A program made the translations under genes and the position numbers. The notes beneath the pieces were generated by a model. That model was not told the DNA's origin and did no database searches. It saw only the letters and a list, made by a program, of their open reading frames with translations. A stretch of DNA of 5,757 bases from Helicobacteraceae bacterium (GTDB lineage: Bacteria > Campylobacterota > Campylobacteria > Campylobacterales > Sulfurimonadaceae), in contig JAGXIA010000081.1 of assembly GCA_024635885.1 (NCBI GenBank), positions 1 to 5,757 of the forward strand, in the 5' to 3' direction. This document shows, piece by piece, positions 1 through 5,296 of the stretch. Numbering within the stretch: position 1 is the first letter of the stretch; every line of letters begins with the position of its first letter.

Positions 1-98
1 TGAGAATTGTATATTTTTTTGCTGATGACAGCTGCTATATGGCTGCCTTGAATATGTTGTGATTTAATTTTTAAATCTCACAATCACAGTATTTTAAC
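1..98. other. Gene-poor left edge, possible 3' end of a plus-strand gene
   Basis: No complete gene is visible here. Plus frame 3 is open from base 3 to a TGA at 60-62 and would give a 19-residue C-terminal tail (RIVYFFADD..., ending in NML). It could be the end of a gene that starts left of the window and converges on the GGDEF-EAL gene, but 19 codons is too short to tell from chance. A run of seven T (14-20) and an AT-rich hairpin (57-83) fill the rest. Confidence 0.25.
57..83. terminator. AT-rich hairpin after the GGDEF-EAL gene, possible weak bidirectional terminator
   Basis: Left arm TTGTGATTTAA (57-67), loop TTT (68-70), right arm TTAAAT-CT-CACAA (71-83), pairing over 11 bp with a two-base CT bulge. 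It lies 16 nt past the stop of the minus-strand gene. There is no T-tract directly after it on either strand, so a classical intrinsic terminator is not proven; the stem is also AT-rich and weak. Confidence 0.3.
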
Positions 99-1478
99 TT
101 ATGATGCCTTTTTATTATTTTTAGAAGTGCTATTTTTAATAGTATGAGAAGTGAGAATAGACGGCTCCCCTATATAATAACCTTGAGCATAATCAATCTT
201 TAATTTTTTTACTTTATCTAGGACAGCATTTGAATGAACATATTCCGCTATTGTTTTAATGCCTAATTTTTGTGCAAATTGAACTATAGTTTCCACAACA
301 ACAAATGAATTATAATCTGTATCAATATTCTCAACAAGAGAGCCGTCTATTTTTATGTAATCAGCTTTGAGCTTCGTTAAATATGAAAAATTTGAATATC
401 CGCTTCCAAAATCATCAATAGCTATCTTTGCACCATATCTTCTTATTTCATTAATGAAACGTTCAACTTTTACAAAATCTTCTATAGCATCTGATTCAAG
501 TATTTCGAAAGTCACTTTATGTGATATTTTAGAGTTTCTTAGCTTATTCATAATAAATTCAAACATCTCTTTTTGCACAATATCTTCAATTGAAAGATTG
601 ATTGTGAATTCAAAATCAATAGATTCAAAATGAGCAAATGACTTATTAATTATGGTTTTTGTTATGAGGCTATAGTTTTTGATTTTTTTTGCAATGGGAA
701 TAAAAATAAGTGGTGATATTATCTTTCCCTTGGAATCTATTAATCTTGCTAGACATTCATATTTGATTATTTCAAATGTTTTAGTATCGATAATAGCTTG
801 ATAGTATGGGGTGATTTTAAAATTACTTATTGCTTCTCTTACTGTATTTGATAATAGTAAATTAGTAGCATAGTTTTCTTCAAAATTCATTGAATCTTCA
901 TATATCCAAAAAGGAAAATTTGTATCTTTAGCATATTTTAAAGCCATAGAAACTTTTGAAAATATATTTTTATTGTTTTTACTTGCAGATGATGCAAGTG
1001 TAAAATCAATATAAATCTTGTGTTCTTGATATTCAATTATCATATCTTTTACATAATCATATATATTGTTAAGATACTCTTTAAGATCATAAAAAAACAT
1101 TTGTTTATCTACTACAAGAGCAAATTCATCAGCAGATAGCCTATATGCTTTATGATTGTTGATATTTTTTTTAAGATATTGCCCAAGTTCTTCAATGACA
1201 TAATCAGCAACTATATAACCATAAAAATTTTTGATTATTTGAATATTGTCTATATTGAAAATAATTAAACTGTATTCTTTTTTATCTTCTAAATCATTTC
1301 TAAGTTGATAGACATTTGGAAGATTTGTTAAATGATCTATAAAATACCTATTAAAAATTTTGTTTCTATTGCTCTCTTCACTTAGAGGTATTACATTTAA
1401 ATTTTTATAATTCAGTATACTGTTATTCAACTTCACATATTCTCCAAAAAAGCCTGTTTCTTTCGTATACACAAGCAA
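99..1478 (-). CDS. Cytoplasmic GGDEF-EAL protein, degenerate cyclase half, likely active c-di-GMP phosphodiesterase
   Basis: 459 residues from a TTG start. A GGDEF domain spans about residues 45-195 and begins with the usual DHLTNLPN box. Its active-site loop reads SADEF (115-119) instead of GGDEF, so diguanylate cyclase activity is doubtful; the first metal Asp (D77) is kept. An EAL domain spans about 210-440. Its signature is ECL (241-243), and the key residues all appear present: E241, N294, E325/E328, the DDFG pair D355-D356, K376 in KIDG, E412 and Q432 in QGYY. The likely role is therefore hydrolysis of c-di-GMP, perhaps with GTP bound to the dead cyclase domain as regulator. There is no membrane segment or recognisable sensor domain, which is unusual for this family. 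An in-frame TAA sits directly before the TTG; a GTG at 1436-1434 has a much better GGAGA ribosome site (1445-1441) and would give 445 residues. It lies 54 nt after the DUF3147 gene and is probably co-transcribed with it. Confidence 0.9.
   Translation of the reverse strand: MLVYTKETGFFGEYVKLNNSILNYKNLNVIPLSEESNRNKIFNRYFIDHLTNLPNVYQLRNDLEDKKEYSLIIFNIDNIQIIKNFYGYIVADYVIEELGQYLKKNINNHKAYRLSADEFALVVDKQMFFYDLKEYLNNIYDYVKDMIIEYQEHKIYIDFTLASSASKNNKNIFSKVSMALKYAKDTNFPFWIYEDSMNFEENYATNLLLSNTVREAISNFKITPYYQAIIDTKTFEIIKYECLARLIDSKGKIISPLIFIPIAKKIKNYSLITKTIINKSFAHFESIDFEFTINLSIEDIVQKEMFEFIMNKLRNSKISHKVTFEILESDAIEDFVKVERFINEIRRYGAKIAIDDFGSGYSNFSYLTKLKADYIKIDGSLVENIDTDYNSFVVVETIVQFAQKLGIKTIAEYVHSNAVLDKVKKLKIDYAQGYYIGEPSILTSHTIKNSTSKNNKKAS
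1441..1445 (-). promoter_or_regulatory. Ribosome binding site supporting the alternative GTG start (1436) of the GGDEF-EAL gene
   Basis: On the minus strand GGAGA is followed after 4 nt by GTG at 1436-1434, which is in frame with the gene (residue 15 of the long form). The TTG at 1478 has only a weak GGAA about 6 nt upstream. This makes the shorter 445-residue product a serious candidate; both starts lie before the GGDEF domain. Confidence 0.5.
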
Positions 1479-1532
1479 TTAGAGTTCCATTGCTAAATGA
1501 ATTCTATGAAATTCTTGTAATCAAAGCAGTAT

Positions 1533-1883
1533 TTATAATTTAACTCCAAATTTACCAAGAAGAAAGATAACACTGTAATAAGCAACAATAGTCATGAAGA
1601 TTGAAATAAGCATACTTGGATAGAAAGGAAGCCCTTTCTTTATTAAGATTGGAAAAGTAATAAACAGTGTCATTGATGGAGCAATTAACCAAATAATTCT
1701 GCTTGAAAACTCGACAGCAGTGCTACTGTCATTAGTATCTATATACATCCAAGTCATAGCTAAAATTGACACCAAGGGAATAGCTGCTAACATTGCCCCA
1801 ATCAAACTGCTTTTCTTAGCTATTTCAGAAATTAATACAATTAAAAGTGCTGTAATAACTAATTTTGTTATGTAGTAAACCAA
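1533..1883 (-). CDS. DUF3147 family small inner-membrane protein
   Basis: 116 residues, strongly hydrophobic, with about four membrane segments (roughly 4-20, 28-48, 63-82 and 89-111). The pattern of an N-terminal helix, a SEIAKKSSLIGA segment, a WMYIDT turn, a central IIWLIAPS helix and a GKFGVKL tail matches the DUF3147 family of small bacterial membrane proteins, whose biochemical function is unknown to me. The length is normal for the family. The start is TTG at 1883-1881, chosen because an excellent AAGGAGAG site (1897-1890) lies 6 nt upstream; no in-frame ATG fits. It is transcribed divergently from the FNT cluster and precedes the GGDEF-EAL gene by 54 nt on the same strand, so the two probably form an operon. 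The family call rests on sequence memory and hydropathy, not a search. Confidence 0.8.
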   Translation of the reverse strand: MVYYITKLVITALLIVLISEIAKKSSLIGAMLAAIPLVSILAMTWMYIDTNDSSTAVEFSSRIIWLIAPSMTLFITFPILIKKGLPFYPSMLISIFMTIVAYYSVIFLLGKFGVKL

Positions 1884-1889
1884 GCGTCA

Positions 1890-1897
1890 CTCTCCTT
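1890..1897 (-). promoter_or_regulatory. Strong ribosome binding site for the TTG start of the DUF3147 gene
   Basis: The minus strand reads AAGGAGAG followed by TGACGC and then TTG at 1883. Spacing and match to the anti-Shine-Dalgarno sequence are near ideal, which decides the TTG start. Confidence 0.75.
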
Positions 1898-1902
1898 CAT
1901 AT

Positions 1903-1941
1903 TAGTTCCTTCAACACCTTCGAATAGGGAAGGGGGAACTA
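1903..1941 (-). promoter_or_regulatory. Structured 5' leader (two-tier hairpin) upstream of the DUF3147 gene
   Basis: An outer 7-bp stem pairs TAGTTCC (1903-1909) with GGAACTA (1935-1941). An inner 5-bp stem pairs CCTTC (1917-1921) with GAAGG (1929-1933) around a 7-nt loop. A second CCTTC (1908-1912) could compete for the same GAAGG arm. The element is unusually GC-rich for its surroundings and would lie in the 5' leader of the minus-strand transcript, ending about 6 nt before the ribosome site. I do not recognise it as a known riboswitch class. Confidence 0.4.
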
Positions 1942-1953
1942 TTACCCTTTAAT

Positions 1954-1959
1954 ATTATA
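1954..1959 (-). promoter_or_regulatory. Putative -10 box for the DUF3147/GGDEF-EAL transcript
   Basis: The minus strand reads TATAAT (1959 to 1954), a perfect sigma-70 -10 match. It predicts transcription from about 1947 and a leader of roughly 64 nt that contains the hairpin at 1903-1941. No convincing -35 is seen, which is normal for Campylobacterota. In such AT-rich DNA a chance match is possible. Confidence 0.4.
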
Positions 1960-2027
1960 AATATACTTATTCTCATAACTGAGTAAAAAATATACAATTA
2001 ATAGTATAACTAATAATATTTAATATG

Positions 2028-2033
2028 TATAAT
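2028..2033 (+). promoter_or_regulatory. Putative -10 box for the FNT-cynS-kinase/phosphatase operon
   Basis: A perfect TATAAT preceded by TG. It would start transcription near 2040, giving a leader of about 62 nt to the ATG at 2103. No clear -35 box. If right, the upstream ATG at 2025 lies outside the transcript and cannot be the start of the transporter. Confidence 0.45.
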
Positions 2034-2040
2034 TCTATAA

Positions 2041-2055
2041 CACAATACAATTGTG
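2041..2055. promoter_or_regulatory. Palindromic operator candidate at the predicted transcription start
   Basis: CACAAT-aca-ATTGTG is a perfect 15-base inverted repeat that begins about where transcription should start from the -10 box at 2028-2033. A repressor bound here would block initiation. It does not match an FNR or full CRP site; the binding factor is unknown. Confidence 0.4.
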
Positions 2056-2065
2056 ATTTGAAAAA

Positions 2066-2085
2066 TTATAGCAAAAATGCTATAA
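2066..2085 (+). promoter_or_regulatory. Hairpin in the leader just before the FNT ribosome site
   Basis: TTATAGC (2066-2072) pairs perfectly with GCTATAA (2079-2085) around the loop AAAAAT. It ends 5 nt before the AAGGAA ribosome site at 2091-2096, so it could affect translation, or be a second DNA operator next to the palindrome at 2041-2055. Confidence 0.35.
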
Positions 2086-2090
2086 ATTAC

Positions 2091-2096
2091 AAGGAA
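2091..2096 (+). promoter_or_regulatory. Ribosome binding site fixing the FNT start at 2103
   Basis: AAGGAA lies 6 nt before ATG at 2103-2105. No comparable site precedes the ATG at 2025, and the 26 residues between the two starts are rich in Asn, Tyr and Lys, unlike the FNT N-terminus. Confidence 0.75.
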
Positions 2097-2102
2097 AATA
2101 AA

Positions 2103-2915
2103 ATGTCTTATTTAGTCCCTACTGAATTTGTAACAAAAATGGTTGATTCTGGCGAATCAAAAGTTTATATGTCGACGAAGGATACACTTATCCGATCTTT
2201 TATGGCGGGGGCAATTTTAGCATTAGCAGCTGTATTCGCAATTACAGTCGCTATGCAAACAGGTTCACCTTTACTGGGTGCTGTCTTGTTTCCGGTTGGA
2301 TTTATTATGCTCTATTTGATGCAGTTTGACCTCTTAACGGGTGTGTTTATGTTAGTGCCTCTTGCCTTGTTGGATAAAAGACCGGGTGTGACCGTAAATC
2401 AGGTTTTACGAAACTGGGGATGGGTCTTTCTGGGTAACTTAGGTGGTGCTTTGACGGTTGCATTCATGATGGCATACATATTTACATATGGATTCACTGG
2501 AGATGGTGGTGCTATTGCGGCAAAAGTGGCTTCTATCGGTGAAGCAAGAACTTTGGGATATCAGGCACACGGAGTAGAAGGTTGGATAACTATTTTTATT
2601 AGAGGTATGTTATGTAATTGGATGGTTTCTATGGGTGTTGTCGGTGCAATGATTTCTACAACAGTTAGTGGAAAAGCTATCGCAATGTGGATGCCTATTA
2701 TGCTGTTCTTCTATATGGGCTTTGAACACTCTATTGTAAATATGTTTTTATTTCCATTTTCAATGATACTGGGTGGTGATTTTACTCTTAGTGATTACTT
2801 GCTTTGGAATGAGATTCCAACTGCTTTAGGTAATTTGGTTGGCGGCTTAGCATTTACAGGTCTAACACTTTATGCAACCCATATTAAAACTGGTGCAAAA
2901 AGAAATTTAAATTAA
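2103..2915 (+). CDS. Formate/nitrite transporter (FNT) family anion channel, possible cyanate or nitrite importer
   Basis: 270 residues when read from ATG 2103; the frame is open back to an ATG at 2025, but that start lacks a ribosome site and overlaps the likely -10 box. FNT proteins are inner-membrane pentameric channels for small monovalent anions such as formate and nitrite. Six membrane segments are visible (about 31-52, 57-75, 105-129, 160-183, 192-214, 238-260). The hallmark GFEHSIVNMF segment carries the central pore histidine (H209), preceded by the RGMLCNWMV segment (167-175); the LLTG turn (77-80) lies where FocA has its pore-loop threonine. The N-terminal SYLVPTEFV differs from FocA and NirC of enterobacteria and fits a separate proteobacterial subgroup. 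It is the first gene of a cluster with cynS (70 nt downstream) and a kinase/phosphatase, which points to an anion linked to cyanate or nitrogen use rather than to fermentation formate. The substrate is inferred, not shown. Confidence 0.9.
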   Translation: MSYLVPTEFVTKMVDSGESKVYMSTKDTLIRSFMAGAILALAAVFAITVAMQTGSPLLGAVLFPVGFIMLYLMQFDLLTGVFMLVPLALLDKRPGVTVNQVLRNWGWVFLGNLGGALTVAFMMAYIFTYGFTGDGGAIAAKVASIGEARTLGYQAHGVEGWITIFIRGMLCNWMVSMGVVGAMISTTVSGKAIAMWMPIMLFFYMGFEHSIVNMFLFPFSMILGGDFTLSDYLLWNEIPTALGNLVGGLAFTGLTLYATHIKTGAKRNLN

Positions 2916-2972
2916 ACTACTCTGATATATCTTTATGGACACATAGTCTGTAAAGGTTATTACAAATGAGAT

Positions 2973-2978
2973 AAGGAT
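2973..2978 (+). promoter_or_regulatory. Ribosome binding site of cynS
   Basis: AAGGAT lies 7 nt before the ATG at 2986. The 70-nt gap between the transporter and cynS has no T-tailed hairpin and no strong -10 box, so read-through transcription is likely. Confidence 0.6.
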
Positions 2979-2985
2979 ACAGAAT

Positions 2986-3426
2986 ATGAAAAAAATAGAA
3001 ATGACAGAAGAAATAGTATTAGCAAAAAAAACAGCCAATATGAGCTGGGAAGAACTCGCTAAAAAAGTTTCTATATCACCGGTTTTTCTTACTTCGGCTT
3101 GTTTGGGGATGAACAGCTTAAAAAAAGAAGCGGCACAGAAACTGTGTGAAGTACTTGGACTAGATTCGGAAGTCGCAGTTGCTTTGCAGGAATATCCAAA
3201 TAAAACTTGGGATTTTACAATACCTCAAGATCCAGTAGTGTATCGTTTTTATGAGGTTGTCGGCGTATATGGTGAAACGATTAAAGAAATTATCGGCGAA
3301 AAATTTGGCGATGGCATTATGAGTGCTATTGATTTTTCTATGGATATACAAAAAGAAGAAAATCCGGCTGGAGATAGAGTGGTAATCACAATGAACGGAA
3401 AGTTTCTGCAATATAAAGCTTGGTAA
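2986..3426 (+). CDS. cynS: Cyanate hydratase (cyanase)
   Basis: 146 residues. Cyanase converts cyanate and bicarbonate to ammonia and two CO2 (through carbamate), detoxifying cyanate and releasing usable nitrogen; the E. coli enzyme is a cytoplasmic decamer. The N-terminal 75 residues form the helical, HTH-like domain of the family. The C-terminal catalytic domain has YRFYE, the EKFGDGIMSAIDF block and the ITMNGKFL tail. The catalytic set of E. coli CynS (Arg96, Glu99, Ser122) maps with identical spacing to R87, E90 and S113, so the enzyme should be active. Length is close to the usual 147-156 residues. It lies between an FNT channel and a kinase/phosphatase; none of the classical cyn partners (carbonic anhydrase CynT, CynX or an ABC cyanate importer, CynR) is in the window, so the FNT protein is the obvious candidate for supplying cyanate. 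Confidence 0.96.
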   Translation: MKKIEMTEEIVLAKKTANMSWEELAKKVSISPVFLTSACLGMNSLKKEAAQKLCEVLGLDSEVAVALQEYPNKTWDFTIPQDPVVYRFYEVVGVYGETIKEIIGEKFGDGIMSAIDFSMDIQKEENPAGDRVVITMNGKFLQYKAW

Positions 3427-3439
3427 GTCTTAAAATTAA

Positions 3440-5164
3440 ATGCAAAAAAAACTCACTATATCTATTGGATACTATTCCAATTCAGGTCGAAAAGAGCTAA
3501 ATCAGGATTTTCACGATATTTGCATCCCTAATGAACCACAGTTAACAAGCAAAGGAATTGCCATTGCTTTAGCAGATGGTATTAGCAGCAGTGATGTAAG
3601 TCAAATAGCCAGTAAAACATCTGTTGTATCTTTTTTGCAAGACTATTTTAGTACACCAGAATCTTGGTCTGTAAAAAAATCTGCTGAGCGTGTTTTGAGC
3701 GCAACAAACTCGTGGTTAAACGCGCAGAGCAGTAAAAGCAAATATTATTATGACAAAAATAGAGGATATGTTTGTACCTTTAGTTCCATGATTATTCGTT
3801 CAACTACCGCTCATATCTTTCACATAGGTGACACCCGAATATATAGATTAAGAGATAATGATCTCGAGCAGTTAACAAAAGATCATAGACTCTGGATCTC
3901 AGATGATAAAAGTTATTTGAGTCGAGCTTTGGGCATGGAATCACGACTGACTATAGATTACGAGAAGTTTCAAGTTGAAGTGGATGACATTTTTATATTA
4001 GCTACAGATGGTGTTTATGAATATGTTGACTCTGCATTTATAATCAATACTTTAGAGCAGTTTGGGAGTGATTTGCATGATGTGGCGAAAATTATCGCTG
4101 ATAAAGCCTATGATGAAGGGAGTGATGATAACCTGACAATTGGAATCGTTAAAATTGATACACTGCCCAATAAAGATGTGAGTGAAATTCATAATCAGTT
4201 GAGCCAAAAACCATTTGCACCGGTATTAGATACACGAGCATTATTTGATGGATATACTATTGTCCGTGAGTTAAGTGGCAGTCATAGAAGCCATGTTTAC
4301 TTGGCAGTTGATAGTCAAACAAATGATTCTGTGGTTATAAAAGCACCATCTATTGATCTGCAACATGATACAGCACACCTTGAGAGATTCTTGATGGAAG
4401 AGTGGATTGCCATTCGTATTAATAATCCACATGTAGCGAAATCTTATCTGCAAACACGTTCACGTAACTATTTATATATTGTTACGGAATTTATTGATGG
4501 ACAGACGTTAACTCAGTGGATGATTGACAATCCTAAACCAAGTTTAGAAACAGTACGATCAATTACAGAACAAATAGGAAAGGGACTCCAGGCTTTTCAT
4601 CGACTGGAAATGATCCATCAAGATCTAAGACCGGATAATATTCTAATAGACAGCACGGGTACGATAAAAATCATTGATTTTGGTTCGGCTAGAGTTGAGG
4701 GAATTACGGATATTAATATATTCAATGAAGAAGAAAATCTGCTTGGAACGGTGCAATACTCAGCGCCGGAATATTTTCTTGGAAAAGTTGGTACAAACCG
4801 TTCCGATATTTTTTCATTAGCAGTAATTGTGTACCAGATGTTGACCGGTACACTTCCTTACGGTACAGAAATAGCTAAATCCACAACGAAAGCTGCACAA
4901 AAAAAATTAAAATATAGTTCACTTTATACTGATGATAATAAGATTCCATTATGGATTGATGAAACACTTAAAAAAGCGTTACAACCAGATCCTTACAATC
5001 GCTATGAAGAATTATCTGAATTTTTATATGACCTGCGCCATCCAAATCAAGCATTTTTACTTAAGAGCAAACCACCATTACTGGAACGTAATCCATTACT
5101 GTTGTGGAAAAGTATTTCTTTAATATTGGCAGTAATTATTGTAATATTGTTACGACAGCCATAA
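3440..5164 (+). CDS. Membrane-anchored fused PP2C phosphatase and Ser/Thr protein kinase
   Basis: 574 residues in three parts. A PP2C phosphatase domain spans about 5-240: RKELNQDF (D23), ADG (D46), GDTR (D131), LTKDH, SRALG, ATDG (D190) and GSDDN (D230) supply the metal-binding acidic residues. A Hanks-type kinase domain spans about 270-535: VIK lysine K301, an EE pair at 320-321, the catalytic loop HQDLRPDN (D395, N400), DFG at 413-415, SAPE at 441-444 and RSDIFS (D456). The glycine loop is weak (SGSHRSHV) and HRD is replaced by HQD. One hydrophobic helix near the C-terminus (about 553-571) anchors the protein with both domains in the cytoplasm. It should add and remove phosphate on Ser/Thr of a partner, plausibly the co-encoded FNT channel or cyanase. 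The start lies 13 nt after cynS and has no ribosome site, so translation is probably coupled. Fused proteins of this kind are, from memory, also found beside nitrate assimilation genes in other proteobacteria. Confidence 0.92.
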   Translation: MQKKLTISIGYYSNSGRKELNQDFHDICIPNEPQLTSKGIAIALADGISSSDVSQIASKTSVVSFLQDYFSTPESWSVKKSAERVLSATNSWLNAQSSKSKYYYDKNRGYVCTFSSMIIRSTTAHIFHIGDTRIYRLRDNDLEQLTKDHRLWISDDKSYLSRALGMESRLTIDYEKFQVEVDDIFILATDGVYEYVDSAFIINTLEQFGSDLHDVAKIIADKAYDEGSDDNLTIGIVKIDTLPNKDVSEIHNQLSQKPFAPVLDTRALFDGYTIVRELSGSHRSHVYLAVDSQTNDSVVIKAPSIDLQHDTAHLERFLMEEWIAIRINNPHVAKSYLQTRSRNYLYIVTEFIDGQTLTQWMIDNPKPSLETVRSITEQIGKGLQAFHRLEMIHQDLRPDNILIDSTGTIKIIDFGSARVEGITDINIFNEEENLLGTVQYSAPEYFLGKVGTNRSDIFSLAVIVYQMLTGTLPYGTEIAKSTTKAAQKKLKYSSLYTDDNKIPLWIDETLKKALQPDPYNRYEELSEFLYDLRHPNQAFLLKSKPPLLERNPLLLWKSISLILAVIIVILLRQP

Positions 5165-5296
5165 TGATGATCGGCTACATAATGCCTGAAATTAAAATTT
5201 GAAGTATAATAAAACATAGAATATTATTATGTCGATGCCCTCATTATGTAAGACACTTATACGATTTATTAAATACAATCTCGATATGATGTCACT
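5165..5296 (+). other. Intergenic spacer with inverted repeats, no recognisable T-tailed terminator
   Basis: 132 nt between the kinase/phosphatase and the small secreted protein. TACATAATG (5176-5184) and CATTATGTA (5242-5250) are perfect inverted copies 57 nt apart, and a small hairpin ACATA/TATGT (5214-5218 with 5228-5232) sits between them. No RNA gene is recognised. Confidence 0.4.
5205..5210 (+). promoter_or_regulatory. Putative -10 box for the secreted protein/exonuclease pair
   Basis: A perfect TATAAT; it would start transcription near 5217 and give a leader of about 80 nt. No -35 match is apparent. It is the best promoter candidate in the spacer and suggests that the downstream pair is independent of the cyanase operon. 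Confidence 0.4.

Noticed and set aside
8..47. T-run and GACAGC/GGCTGCC stem as an intrinsic terminator
   Set aside because: The T-run precedes the stem on the plus strand and becomes an A-run after it on the minus strand, the wrong order for termination in either direction.
367..633. Plus-strand frame of 88 codons
   Set aside because: Lies wholly inside the EAL-coding part of the minus-strand gene, antisense to conserved motifs; no family resemblance.
1911..1935. TTCGAAT as a tRNA T-loop
   Set aside because: The flanking five bases on each side do not pair, and no anticodon or acceptor stem fits around it.
2025..2102. 26-residue N-terminal extension of the FNT transporter from ATG 2025
   Set aside because: No ribosome site, composition unlike an FNT N-terminus, overlap with the likely -10 box, and two inverted repeats lie inside it; ATG 2103 has AAGGAA at proper spacing.
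3160..3411. Minus-strand frame of 83 codons
   Set aside because: Antisense to the catalytic half of cynS, no ribosome site or recognisable domain.
4271..4453. Minus-strand frame of 60 codons
   Set aside because: Antisense shadow of the kinase N-lobe with no supporting signal.
4932..5123. Plus-strand frame of 63 codons
   Set aside because: Out-of-frame shadow of the kinase C-terminal region; the overlapping frame carries conserved kinase residues.
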